64,000 bases of DNA from Heligmosomoides polygyrus polygyrus. Its lineage: Eukaryota > Nematoda > Chromadorea > Rhabditida > Heligmosomidae. This document shows, piece by piece, positions 1-10,618 of this stretch. The notes under the pieces are model-generated. The model searched no databases. It was not told where the DNA came from and saw only the letters and a list, made by a program, of their open reading frames with translations. The DNA lies in contig OX377202.1 of the NCBI GenBank assembly GCA_947396885.1, positions 17,050,001 through 17,114,000 of the forward strand. Direction: 5' to 3'. Every line of letters begins with the position of its first letter. Within the stretch, counting starts at the first letter, position 1. A program made the position numbers and the translations under genes.

Positions 1-44
1 GAATGCGTAGCGTATCCCAAAAGAGATTGAGTAACGCTTTTATA
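1..44 (+). mobile_element. Family S SINE, 3' end cut by window edge
   Basis: The window opens inside the 3' end of a family S SINE (described at 60330-60626). It shows the GAATGCGTaGCGtATCCCAAAAG block and the GATTGAGTAACG end. The 5' part lies outside the window. Confidence 0.85.
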
Positions 45-254
45 CTTTCTCATTTATTCTGAAGACGGTGGTCATAACTAGGTCTAACTTCAGTGCTGTA
101 TAAAGGGCTTTCCAGACCAACGGATGAGAGAGATGGGCGTATTCATTGTTAGATTCAACCCCACCTCCTATGATAAGCCTCACGTATGCACCATAACATA
201 TTCTTCCGTAAGGCATCGACCCTTGATTTACGACGTAATGCACTAGGAAAATGT

Positions 255-350
255 GAGGCGTAGTCGGCAGGGAACGCTAACCCTCGCTCGCACCCGAATC
301 AGTTCTCACCACTGGAAACTGGGCCTTCCATCCCTACAGGGTGATGAAAG
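255..350 (+). mobile_element. Worn family S SINE 5' half
   Basis: Scattered matches to the tRNA-like half: GCGTAGTCGG near the A-box position, then GCACCCGA, then GGCCTTCCATCCCTAC. The segment is strongly diverged and no 3' half follows. It is assigned only because the three blocks keep the family order and rough spacing. Confidence 0.5.
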
Positions 351-544
351 TCAAACTTGGACGTTGGATGTCAAACTTTGAAAAATATCTTCTCTTGATA
401 GAGGGTTATGTAGAAAAATACACTGCATGTGAGCAAATGCACTGTTACGCGTATAATCCTCAAAATTAGAATACGTGGCGCAGTTCAAACATAGAGCAGA
501 TTAATACCGGCCTTCATCTTCTATAGCCGTACAATCTTCAAAAG

Positions 545-985
545 ACTCCACTGGAGTCTGTAGACATTGGATCCGACGTCGAATCTGATGATTCGGATTC
601 GTCATTTTTTCCAAACCCTGGTTAAAAGGATTGTGCGAATAATGGCATCTTTGAAAAACTTGGATCCTAGGGCGATTCGGATAGGAGCCATTCTCAGCAG
701 ACGAATTTTTAGAAAATTCAGATAACTGATTTCTGATAGGAAAACTGATATCCTATCCGATTCGGATGTCCAATGTGAAATCCGAAGACAAAACAGTTAC
801 TTGGATCATTTGAAAATCTTTCATGTTAAGGATATCTTACCTGAATCGCTCCAAGATGCGGAGCTTCTCAAAAATGTTATTATTCGCATACTTTTTTGAC
901 CGGATTTGAAAAAAAAAAACAAATTTCGAATTATCCGAATCAGTGTCGGATCCAATGTCTAGACTCCAGCAGGGCTAATTTCTCT
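545..985. repeat. 430-bp inverted-repeat element (MITE-like), family C
   Basis: The left end (about 545-600) reads ACTGGAGTCTgTAGACATTG then GATCCGA; the right end (about 925-977) is its reverse complement around CGGATCCAATGTCTAGACTC. The interior is rich in ATTCGGAT/ATCCGAAT. No coding potential was seen. A related segment at about 37500-37660 shares the order CTGAATCGC, CCAAGAT, CTTTTCAAAAAT, then CCGAATTATTCGATCCAATGTC. That suggests a small dispersed DNA element moved in trans. The superfamily is unknown. Confidence 0.6.
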
Positions 986-1781
986 AGGCCTTAGCTATAC
1001 TAGAAAAACTATAGCCTGAATCGTTTCCAGTCAGACAAAGAAGCAGTCCACCAGAGAGAATTCCCATCTCTATTTCTGAAAATGGTGAGAATTTCCCTTT
1101 AAAATGTAGCCTTACCCTTAATCATCGCTATAAACTGGAAACATTTTCCGCATCCCATCTAGCATTCATTCTGGTCCACGCGACTCTCAGGGCAATATTA
1201 AAGGGGAAATCCAATCGTGAAAGAAAAAGAAAAAGAAAATGAAGGTGTTTGCTCGAATGCCGCAACAAAAATAAAAAATGAACGAATGCTCTTATATCAC
1301 TTACCTAAATAGTAAAATGTACAGTCGAAATCGATACGACTCACAGCATGTGATTTCGGTACACTCCGACAAGTACCAGGCCCCACATACTCCCATACTG
1401 AAACAAAGCAACAATTAGACCAAGCTGCCAACGAGCGCCAGAAGAAGCTGCATTGAAATCGCAAGGAGAAGAATCCGAAGTGAAGGAAGCGGAGAGGATT
1501 ATCTTAATAAGCAAGATAAAAGATAAAAATAAATGCACTGTAAGTCACAAAATTTACATAAAATAAAATCTAACAATAAAATAACTATGTGCTTCCTGCT
1601 CTTCAATCCATTTGTTCTTCTTTCCGGTGAATCATCTCCCAATATGTTGTTCACCTACTTCTGTTTTTTCCACCCTTCTTCCATCAAACTCCTGTCAGGT
1701 GTTAAATTGTTAGTTTTCTGTACAGTACAGGAACAAATAAACAAAATTTACATAATACTTATTGTGCATTTTTTTATTATT
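986..1781. other. Unassigned A+T-rich stretch
   Basis: I see no recognisable gene, tRNA or repeat here. Short frames with alternating polypyrimidine content (for example 1341-1538 minus and 1533-1784 plus) show no family motifs and look random. Confidence 0.6.
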
Positions 1782-1850
1782 TAACAGGTGCTTCGTCACG
1801 CCTACCGGCGTGCCTCGCACTTGCCCTCTCGCGCGATGTTGCAGTATCAC
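1782..1850 (-). repeat. Helitron/Helentron-like terminal hairpin, copy 1
   Basis: On the minus strand this reads GATACTGCAACATCGCGCGA, then GCAAGTGC, then a hairpin ACGCC-ggta-GGCGT, then AGCACCTGTTAA. The same ordered blocks occur on the plus strand at 56793-56862. A conserved terminal hairpin just inside an element end is a hallmark of Helitron-type rolling-circle elements, but the usual CTRR ending is not clear and no Rep/helicase is present. The class assignment is an inference; the repetition of the sequence is direct. Confidence 0.5.
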
Positions 1851-1946
1851 TAAGCCATGGACAATCGCATCAAGCTACCTGCTCTACTTGACAGCCTTTT
1901 TCCCTACCAGGAAGCACAAAAGGTTTGCAGGAGTACAATACCACCC

Positions 1947-4310
1947 GCGTCGCGCGGTCAAAAAGACGGTTTGAAACGGAAAAATCCGTCGCAAACCGTC
2001 GCATGCTCATAACTTCTTTAGTTTTAAGTTGTTTGAAAAACATTTGAAGCCGCCTCCTCGAGATCTACACAAGCATATATAAAACTTTACAAGACACCGC
2101 TTTTCGCCATGGTTGGTCTAAAAAATAACTGCAGCAGGCTTTTGTGATTAGAGCACCTTATTTTCCAGGACGTGCATGTGACATGCAGTGTTTTCGGAGT
2201 ATCTCAAGCATGGTGTACGTCGCCCGTGCTCTGTCATAGCTGAAATGCTCCGAGAGTGCGCCGTGCACAATGCATATAGGATGAACCTATTAATCGAACG
2301 GGCGGAAGCATGTTCACTCCGCTTCTATCTTTCCTTACTGGAAAAGCCTTGAAGACTATTTCGAACCGTTTGGAGAATTTTGTCAAACATTTCCAGCCGC
2401 CCTACTCGAGAACTGCTCTACTCTGTCTCGGCGAGACTTAAGTGTGCGCCGTGTGCAATGCGTACAGAGATGAACCTATCAATCGAGTGGATTCGACAAC
2501 TGGTAGAGTGAGCGTTTAAGGAGTTCTGTCATAAATTTCCAGCCGCCCTACTGAAGAATTGCTCTAAGGCTGTCCAGCTAGCTTTTATAGTGGGCCTGAA
2601 CAATGCATATAGAATCGAACCTTTTAATCGAGGGGGGGGGGCGACCGCTTGCAAATTTCATGCGCGGGCATGTTCGGGGCGCAATAACTCGTTCAAGTTC
2701 AGATCGTTTCTGCTGCAACTCACGGGTCTTGTAGGCAGTAAAATGGTCTAGTAGCACACTAAAGTAGGACGGTGCAGCTTAGGAAAAGGCAATATTACAG
2801 GGGTGCGAAAATGCAGGTAAGGCTTGTGTGACGCATATTTTTTCGATTTTGAGACTACTGCGGGAGCATATGGCCAACAGCCTTCAAATGCGTATGCGAA
2901 CAGAGTGCTTAATGTGCTTTACGATGATGTGCTCAAAACTCCTCAGCTGCCATTTTAGAGCGGCGAAAACTAGCGATTAGAGAGTTCCTTGCGCTCGTAC
3001 TCGCCCAGATTTGAGTTACTGACAACCGCAATGGCACCATTCCGTTCAGCATGAAAAGCGCTATCGAACGGTATCAATTTCGACCGATTCTGGAAATATC
3101 GGTTCTTTTACAGATTCGCATCGAGGACGAGGCCGCTCGAAACGGCGGCAGACGGACGATGACGTCTTCGAAAACCGTTGCCTTGGAATTGCGCCATGCA
3201 TTGCACCATTCGATAGAGCTTTTCATGCTGAATTGAACGATGTTATTGAAAGTAGGCAAAACTGTAAGCCTGTAACTGTCTGTGCGAGTACGAGCGCAAG
3301 AAACTCTAACCGCTAGCTCCCGCCGCTCTCAAATGACAGCTGAGACTAAGGCAGTTTACGCAGCTAAGGAGTTGCGAGCATATCGTCTTAAAGCACATTA
3401 AGCACTCTGTTCGCATACGCATTTGAAGGCCGTTGGCCCTATGTTCCCGCAGGGGTCCCATAATCGGAAAAAATGCGTCACACAAGGCTAACCTGCATTT
3501 TCGCGCTTCTGTAACATTGCCGCTTCCTAAGCTACATCATTCTACTTTAGTGTGCTACTAGATCGTTTTGCTGCCTACAAGACTCACGAGTTGCAGCCGA
3601 ATCGATTTGAACTTGAAAGAGTTATTGCGCTCCGAACACGCCCGCACGTGCATTTGCAAGCACTCGACTGATAGTTTCTATTCTATGTGCATTGTTCTGC
3701 ATTGTTCTGAAGTCTCGCCGAAATAGATTACAGCATATTCTGAGAAGGGCAGGCGAAAATTTCTAATTTAATCTAATTTCAAACGGTTCTATCGTACATA
3801 TATGCCTTGTGCACAACGCACTCCCCCTTCTCGCCTCATAAATCCTCTTCATTTGTATAAGCTGCTGCCAGTGTGTGCACTAGAGCACTTAAATAAGGTA
3901 TGCTTTGCTGTTTAGCACGACATTTGAACCGCTTCCGCTCACTTGATAGGTTCAACCCTACATGCATTGTGCATGGCGTACTGCAAAGACTCGTCGGACT
4001 GACTGGAGCAAATCCTAAGTAGGATGGCTGGGAATTTCTTACAAAATTCTCCAAACGGTGTAGGATAGTCTTGAAGGCTTTACATTTTCCATTAAACGAA
4101 GATAGAAACCCAGTAGACATGCTACCGCCCACCCGATTGATAGGTTCGATCCTATATGCATTGTGCGCAGCGCACTGAGCATGTATGAGAGAGTACTGAC
4201 AACGTACACCATGCTTGAGATACTCCGAAAACACTGCACGTCACACGCACGTCCTGGAAAATAAGTTGCTCTAATCACAAAAGCCTGCTTTGACCGCGCG
4301 ACGCCCCCTT
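1947..4310. repeat. 2.36-kb fold-back (long inverted repeat) element
   Basis: Two arms of about 1.1 kb face each other around a centre near 3140. Matched landmarks are GCGTCGCGCGGTCAAA at 1948 with its complement near 4288-4306; CAGGCTTTTGTGATTAGAGC at 2137 with its complement near 4270; the segment at 2640-2790 with 3540-3680; and GCATGAAAAGCgCTATCGAACG at 3049 with its complement near 3215-3230. The left arm carries about 165 bp (1964-2130) absent from the right. Each arm holds degenerate sub-repeats around GCGCCGTGTGCAATGC...GAACCTATCAATCGA (about 2260, 2445, 2590). No transposase is recognisable. Frames such as 3836-4234 (minus) are by-products. Confidence 0.8.
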
Positions 4311-4313
4311 TAA

Positions 4314-4460
4314 CGGACGACGTCTTCGGCACACCTTCTGAAACCCTAGGCACATTGGACGACGTCTTCGGTACGTCTACCTGAATCACCAAACACGTTG
4401 AGCAACGTCTTTGGCATGTCTTCTGAATCTCCTAGCACGTAGAAGACGTCTGGATATTTT
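4314..4460. repeat. Degenerate minisatellite, unit about 43 bp
   Basis: GACGACGTCTTCGGCACacC, GACGACGTCTTCGGTACGTC, CAACGTCTTTGGCATGTC and GAAGACGTC recur at about 43-bp steps, each followed by CTGAAtCnCCtAgCACgT. A further outlier unit lies near 4585. The array abuts the outer edge of the 2.36-kb fold-back, whose centre also has GATGACGTCTTCG near 3160. Confidence 0.65.
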
Positions 4461-5204
4461 CCACTTATTCCGCGACTCGTAATTTGATCAATATCGATTG
4501 AATGCGATCGATACTTCAAAAAAGGAACTTCACATTCATGCTCAGCGACCGCGGTTACCCAAGGACTGAAGTTTCCAGGCACGTAGAAGACGTCTAGGTA
4601 TTTTCCGCTATTTTCGTGCCGTAATTTTCCCCCATTCCCCCCCGGTTTTCCCCATTTCGAATTCCCCCCCCCCTCACCCCCGATTTTCCCTCTATTTTAT
4701 GGCTAATTTCTGCGGCGGCGCCGATCGATAGCATGACTCAGCGCTTAGCGCGTTATTACAACAACAAACAATTGCAATTTTTTAACAAAATTCTGTTCTA
4801 GAAAATATATAGCATATAGCTTTGAACTATTGACATATAAGCCTAGGTACTCCTAATACTCCTAATACATCTCTTTATACATCTATTTATCCATTTGTTT
4901 ATTCTATGTTAACAAAATGACGTGAAAGCGATCAAACGCAGTAGTGACACACAACAACAACCAGCATGCAAAGATTCTAAGATAGTTAAGAGAAGCAAAA
5001 AAACAGTAATCTAAACTTCCAAAGTAAAAGAATAATTGATTAGTCAGAGATGAAGTATCAGCAGGTGTTTTCTCTTTTTCTTCTACTTTTTTGCTTTTCT
5101 CTCCAACTTTCTTCTTCCTTTTCTTTTTTCAGGAAAGGAAGAAAGTACATAGAGAGGCAGCTAATTCAAGTCAAAATAGAAGGACTATTCATTGGGCAAC
5201 AGTG
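4461..5204. other. Unassigned stretch with C-rich tract
   Basis: A pyrimidine/C-rich run lies at about 4625-4690 (several runs of 5-9 C). A+T-rich sequence and a CTTTTCTTTTT-type tract (5070-5130) follow. No gene seen. Confidence 0.55.
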
Positions 5205-5420
5205 AAGGATGGCGTAAATCGGTCTACTTTTTGAGACGCCCCACGGATTCTACCTCAACGGGATGTCGTAGAGGCAACCTGAATACGTATCTTGGCACTA
5301 ATTCAGCGACCACGAAAGGATTGAAGGCTTGGTTGCCCTGGAGAGAAATTCGAACCAGGAATTCGGAATGGGCTATCCGCGACAGAAGCCGCCTTTTCCG
5401 TCTATGTTACCACACAGTTT
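5205..5420 (-). mobile_element. Diverged family S SINE with internal deletion
   Basis: Read on the plus strand it runs from the 3' end of the SINE to the tRNA-like end: GCCCCACGGATTCTACCTC, GGGATGTCGTAGAGGC, AAGGCTTGGTTGCCCTGG, AAATTCGAACCAGGAATTC. The central block between the 3' domain and the CTTGGTTGG motif is shortened. Confidence 0.75.
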
Positions 5421-6124
5421 AAAAAGAGTGCCTCCATGGCGTAAATTTAGATCTAGAGGAAGAACAAAGAACTGACGCTGAATAAAGCTTAAACTTAAGG
5501 GCTTAAAGCTTGACGAAAACAACCATTTTTGAAGAAAAGGAGGAGATTATTTACAGCTTCATTTTCCACTTTATTTTAATAAGAAAAAGTGGTCGAATCG
5601 CTCTGCATCGAAGGCTGTTTAAGACAAAACTGCCCAAGATAATTCAAAAGACCTTATTTCTGATCTTATTTCAATTCTTTTCAAGCTGCTTCCACAAAGC
5701 ACTAACCGAAGAAGTAAGCCGTCGAACAAGATAGGAAATAAATACATAGTTTTGTGAAAGGGCTCACGTATTAGACGAAGAATGACAATACAAAATTTGC
5801 TAGACGAAAGCTCAAAGTAGAGTGATCAGTTTTCCGACTGACGCTGGTTATTGCATAAAGTGTGCAAGATTGACAATGGACCTGAGACCAGACGGAAACG
5901 CGGCGGCGAACCCGATTCCATTCCCGGAAGACCAAAGATGGAATGCTCAATACGGAATTTGGATAGATAAAGCGAAAACTAAAGAATTGGACAAGTAGAG
6001 ACCGTAAAGAACAATAAAAATGCGATGCTTAAATGGGGACCAAGTTCAACATCGACTAACTCTAGATGGGACGCAATTTCTTCAGACTGGGACAGTGTTT
6101 GAGAGTGAGAGTTTGAGAGTTTTC
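5421..6124. other. Unassigned A+T-rich stretch
   Basis: No recognised gene or repeat. The frame at 5510-5734 (plus) is low-complexity and without family motifs. Confidence 0.5.
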
Positions 6125-6205
6125 CTGCCTAGACCTCGAAAGGCTTGGTTGGCCTAGGCGGGAAAAAGTACGGAACAGTCTGCCGCTCCTCCAGCTACCC
6201 TAACG
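6125..6205 (-). mobile_element. Family S SINE fragment
   Basis: Retains AAAGGCTTGGTTGGCCTAGG, CGGGAAAA and CTGCCGCTCCTCCAGCTACC, i.e. the reverse complement of the tRNA-like half and first linker. Both ends have decayed. Confidence 0.65.
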
Positions 6206-6338
6206 CTCTGAAAAATTATATGCAACATTTCAATAGCTTCATCTGCATCTAATACCTACGGCTTATCTTCTGAAGAAAGTATCGGAATCTTCGGCTGTGT
6301 TAGCATTTAAGGTTGAGCCGTATACTCGTCCAACATTA

Positions 6339-6632
6339 AGGATAAAGGATTAAAGAGCGGCGTCACTCTATCCCTTTTGGGATGCGCCACGCATTCTACT
6401 TCTACGGGATGTCGGGGGCAAGTTGAATGCGTATTTGGCCATACAATGACTTGCGGTGGTCAGCCGATGAACAAGTCAGCGCTCTATCCTTCCCAGACAG
6501 GTCTAGTACCAATTCACCGACCCCGGAGGGATGGAAGGCTTGGTTGGCCTGGGCGGAAAATCCGAACCGGGGACCTGGTATCGGGTGCAAGCGACAGCCG
6601 GCGCCTCCTCGGAATGCGCTACACTCGCCCGC
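6339..6632 (-). mobile_element. Near full-length family S SINE (minus)
   Basis: The whole element is present in reverse complement: GGATAAAGGATTAAAG tail, GATGCGCCACGCATTCTACT, GTATTTGGCCATACAATGAC, CCGACCCCGGAGGGATGG, AATCCGAACCGGGGACCTGG and a worn A-box GGAATGCGCTACAC. It faces the plus-strand copy at 6857-7146, so a transcript spanning both could fold into a long hairpin. Confidence 0.92.
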
Positions 6633-6856
6633 GTACAGCATATTGTTAAAGTATTCCTGTTCGTAGAATGTAGCAATGCTGCGCCAAAGCGTGAGCCGAA
6701 TAATGCTTCCATAACAATCCTCGCTCGTCAGTTAAACGAGATCCTACACCTCAAATATTCCTGCTCGATTTATTAGGTGTCATTTTTTAAACAGATCAGT
6801 TTTTGACAACTATTTTGGCTGAAATCCTACATTTACTAGTGACTATTGAACGACCA

Positions 6857-7146
6857 GACGCGTGTAGCGCAGTCGGAGGAGGCGCCGACTGTCGCCTGCA
6901 CCCGATACCAGGTGCCTGGTTCGGATTTCCCGCCCGGGCCAACCAAGCCTTCCATCCCTCCGGGGTCGGTGAATTGGTACCAGACTTGCCTGGGAAGTGA
7001 TAAAGCACTGACTCGTACACGGCTGGCCACCGCAATTCATTGTATGGCCAAATACGCATTCAAATCGCCCCCATGACATCCCGTAGAAGTAGAATGCGTG
7101 GCGCATCCCAAAAGGGATTGAGTAACGCCGTCCTTCTGCCTTTATT
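6857..7146 (+). mobile_element. Near full-length family S SINE (plus)
   Basis: It begins CGCGTGTAGCGCAGTCGG (A box intact) and keeps the B box GGTTCGGATTTCC near 6919. It continues through the central domain and ends GATTGAGTAACGCCGTCC followed by a pyrimidine-rich tail. It is head-to-head with 6339-6632 across about 225 bp. Several frames that cross it on both strands are translations of the SINE, not genes. Confidence 0.93.
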
Positions 7147-7429
7147 GATGACCGGTCGTGGTTGCGTGATAGACAAGGTAGGACTGAATTTATAACTCTG
7201 GTTAGCGGTTTCAATGAGGTCGACCGCCGCAGTACGCACCCATAGTTTTCTAAACACTTGATAATTTGCAATGGGCATAATGTTAAGCATTTTTATGCAA
7301 ATAAATGAATAAGTAAAAAAATAAATACTGGCTGTTGAGATTAAACAAATGAGGTGGAGGAATTTAGGCGCTAAAAATGCAGTTGTGTGTCACGTGGAGT
7401 AGTATCAAATTGAACACCATTAAATCAAA

Positions 7430-7865
7430 ATGGATACTTTTCAACCAAACTAGGCACTCTTCTAAGCAAGCTTAACGTTTTTAAAGAGAAGGGAAATATA
7501 TCCAAACCAAACAAGGTTTTGCTTAAAAACAGAGACTCTCTAAGACGAATAAAACTATTTTTCGATTAAAAAATTAACCATAAGTATGACATTCGTTGAA
7601 ATCTTTAAATCACATGCTCAATAAGAGAGCGCTTTGCCTAAAATTTTATTAAATTTTTATCCTTGAAGAGAAAATGAAAAATGCAATTTTTGTCAAGGCG
7701 CAGAAAGACGGCAATGATATGGTGCATCAAAAGCAGAGATCGCGCCATGCACTGGACTGGTTGATCGCGATTTTTATTTGATTGATAGCAATATTCTGTT
7801 TGAGTAGAGCGAGAATGATATTTAAACGGCTCAACAAGAACGGTTACAAAAACAGGCATATCCTC
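7430..7865 (+). repeat. Dispersed repeat family B, copy 1
   Basis: Two ordered parts are shared with 32345-32950. The 5' part has short units of the type AATGGATACTTTTCAAC and TAGGCACTCTTCTAAGC. The 3' part reads TTTATTaaAtttTTATCcTTTGA, GAGAAAATGA, then CGCGCCATGCACTgGAcT, CGcgATTTTTATTtGAtTGATAGCA and ACATATCCTCA-like sequence at the end. No coding frame is conserved. The class is unknown. Confidence 0.6.
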
Positions 7866-8040
7866 AGATCGGTGCTTTTAATAAGCAGCATTTGGAAGCA
7901 ATTAATAATCACTAGTCAAACAAATGTCGAAACGATCTAGTCGAGTGCATAGCACAATCTCTTCTTTCTATACACCAAGTAATTTCTGGCCTCCTTCTCT
8001 TAAAATAAATTTTACTTCATTATTTCTCCTTGAATAATAA

Positions 8041-8703
8041 ATGTTTAAGATACCTGCTCATAAGTTACAAAATGTTGATCTAAAGGTGGTTGACGATGTC
8101 AGTGATTTAGGTTTCTTAATAACTATAAGGCTCAATTTTGACATGCATTATAAGGCCGTGGTCAAAATGGCCAACTGTCGTACATATAATCTCTTTAAGG
8201 TTTTAAAAAGCAAAAATTCTGAAACGCCTTTACTTGCTTACAAAACATACGTACGATCCGTAGTAGAACTTGGTGCAACGGTTTTCAACCCGGTCAAGAA
8301 AAAAGACATTGTGATATGTAATATGTTGGAGAGCGTTCAAAATAATTTTACTCGGAAACTCATAATGAGATGCTTCGGCGTTGATTATTCGCAAATCCCA
8401 AACGGCAGAGATAGAAATAGGATACTTGGACTAAAATCTTTGGTGTGTGGAAGGAAGGTTGCTGATCTCAAAATGCTGTTCAAGATTCTCACGGACAAAC
8501 TCCACATAAGCCCTCCACATTTCTTCGGTGGTCATGTAGTAAGAACAAGAAGAAGTAGGCTCCGTCTGCAGGTTCCTATTGCAAAAACCACGATCAGATC
8601 TTCATTTTTGACACATAGAAGGCTGAGGGAGCTCAACTCTTGCGGAAAACGAAAATCTCCTGTCCTTATCCATGCATGTCTCCAAGAAAGTGCTGTTGAC
8701 TAA
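8041..8703 (+). pseudogene. LINE reverse transcriptase C-terminal remnant (CR1/Jockey-like)
   Basis: A 220-residue open frame covers only the thumb and C-terminal part of a non-LTR reverse transcriptase. It has DDVSDLGFLI near residue 20, LLAYKTYVRSVVELGATVFNP at about 64-84 and LESVQNNFTRKL at about 97-108, matching the LGV...YVRP.LEY...VWNP...lE.VQ..FTR order known from Jockey/CR1-group LINEs. The catalytic YADD half is missing, so this is a 5'-truncated copy. The frame is intact over its length, which suggests it is younger than most relics here. It ends in (AAAT)n at about 8841-8866. Confidence 0.85.
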
Positions 8704-8866
8704 ATTCTGTTCATAGCTGCCTTCAGAATTACAGGTGCCTCTGTCTACGCCTGGTTGTTGTCTTGTGACTTTTTTGGTAGAACTTGTTGCTTTTTCTCAT
8801 TTGTTTTGCGCGTGAGTGTGATGCTTACGCTCTGAAGAAATAAATAAATAAATAAATAAATAAATA
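8704..8866 (+). mobile_element. 3' UTR and (TAAA)n tail of the LINE
   Basis: About 130 bp of non-coding sequence follows the stop codon, and then GAAGAAATAAATAAATAAAT. Short A-rich microsatellite tails of this kind close several LINE groups. I could not pair a target duplication with confidence because the 5' junction (about 8030) is unclear. Confidence 0.7.
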
Positions 8867-9425
8867 TTTCAAACACTGTCTTCACTCATTGTGGTAGGTT
8901 ATTTTCAAAAATTTCAATGAAAGTCATTCTAAAATTTCCTTGAATAAAAAATTATTCTAACTGCTTTGGAAAGTCTCTGTTTTAATGAGGAAAAGGCTCG
9001 TTTCGATTTGTAAGATGTTCCGTTTTATTTCAAGGGCGTGGCGATGAGCAGAGGCGAGTATAAGCTAATAGCAGTGGCAGTTTTTTTAAGTGTCCGATTT
9101 GGTTTGAAAACAGTGTCCAATTTGAATCTTTGAAAATTGTATGTTCTTCAAGCAGGCAATCATACGCGATACAGCATTAAGCAGGGTAGGAATAAAACAG
9201 AAAATTCTAGCTCCTTCCCAATTATTTCGAAAGAGCAAGGAGTTCAAGTTCATAGCCGCAAAATCCTCGAACTTCGGTCGTTTTGCCAAAAAAACCAAAG
9301 GACTCTTACTTCGTACTTGATCACACGTTTACAACAGAATTTTACTATTAAGCAACCAGCAGATGTAATCGATCGAGTAGAGAGGTAACCGAGCGACCGG
9401 ACGATAACAAGGACAGAGCAACAGG
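8867..9425. other. Unassigned A+T-rich stretch
   Basis: No recognised gene or repeat between the LINE tail and the G+C-rich island that follows. Confidence 0.5.
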
Positions 9426-9625
9426 CGGCGGAGATGTTGGGATTTTCTCCTCAAACAGCGCGATGCGCCAGGTGTCGTCTCCACTCGCCGTCGCCGCCGC
9501 CACCACCGCCGCTGCTGTGGTCGCTGTCCGTCGTAGAACGGCTCACGGAGCGCCGTCCGTCATCCTCCGATGCCGATCGCATCAAAAACGATGATCTGTG
9601 GCTTCGCGGATGTAAAGATCTTTAG
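9426..9625. other. G+C-rich island
   Basis: Base composition shifts sharply to G+C-rich with CGCCGCCGCCACCACCGC-like runs. It could be a promoter or 5' exon of an unrecognised gene, or part of an unknown repeat. No protein family is visible in the overlapping frames, which are biased by the CCG runs. Confidence 0.35.
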
Positions 9626-10194
9626 GCCCGGCACACCTCATGGACGGACGACGGCCTCCAAAAATTTCTTGAAAAATTGTCCGTTTTGGATGGGGATCTG
9701 TCCTAGTCAGGGGGGGGGGGGGAGAGAGGGGCGCACGGTGTGTTTAATAAAAAATCACCTCTTTGAAGTTGTTCAAGGACTTCACCTGCTATCACATGAC
9801 GGCTCTTGGGCAAATTCAATGAGGTGGCGGTGTGGCATGATACTGCAGGCATAACTGTCACCTAAGGGTTGCCCTTCCCCAATAGGATAGATCCGAAAGA
9901 CGTCCTCTCGATTCTGGACTATACCTCGAGAATGTGATTTGAAAACGAAATTTTTTTCGTGGTGGCATTTCATAGGTCGAAATGTCCGACAGCACAAAAA
10001 AAACGGCAAGGAAAAACAAAGAAGCACTTATAAAACAGTGGCTAACTTTTTGATGGAATAGCCTAATTTATGAGAGGAGATTGCGCACAGAATCCAAAGA
10101 ATATCCTAAAAAGTGGGCCAATTCCCCCAACTTTATAAGAGCTCATCGTCAAGCGATAGAGAACTCGGCACTTAACTACCCAATGCTCCTATGT

Positions 10195-10618
10195 TGGGGG
10201 GGGGGGGGCAAAAGTAATGACACTCTCCATGCCGTTCCTCCTCTTCGACAACGCCGCACCCCATCGGGCAAAAATGACCACGGATAAGCTTGCTCAGCTG
10301 AGCTACGTTCACATGCCTCACCCACCGTATTCGCCGGACATCTCTCCATGCGACTACCATACCCCTTGAGCCTATAGGACTTCATGGTCGGAAGGGACAC
10401 AAGGACCCAAGCAGACCTCAACAACCATAACGAGCAGTGGATCAGCACCAGGCCTAAGCAGTTCTGGAAGGATGGGATCAGGAAGTTGGCTGATCGATGG
10501 CAGCAAGATCATTGACCTCAATGACGAATACATTCCTCAGCACCGTTGAGCTGTAATTGAGTTATGAAGAGATAAAGAAATTTGTTGAATTTGTCTCATT
10601 ACATTTGGCCCACCCTAA
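10195..10618 (+). pseudogene. Mariner transposase C-terminal fragment with 3' terminus
   Basis: From about 10230 the plus strand encodes LLFDNAAPHRAKMTTDK ... YVHMPHPPYSPDISPCDYH. The two aspartates are 34 residues apart, the D34D spacing of mariner elements. Downstream the frame breaks. The right end ATTTGGCCCACCCTAATATA (about 10600-10619) resembles a mariner terminus (inverted TTAGGGTGGGCC) next to TA. A G run followed by GGCAAAAGTAATGACA at about 10196-10222 may be the worn left terminus, which would make this an internally deleted copy. The first catalytic aspartate and the N-terminal DNA-binding part are absent. Confidence 0.75.

Noticed and set aside
3836..4392. 132- and 117-residue minus-strand frames
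   Set aside because: They lie wholly in the right arm of the fold-back and its border and are not conserved in the left arm.
6377..7271. Dense overlapping frames of 64-142 residues on both strands
   Set aside because: All are translations of two family S SINEs. The same peptide strings (for example FHPSGVGELVPDL) recur at every SINE copy.
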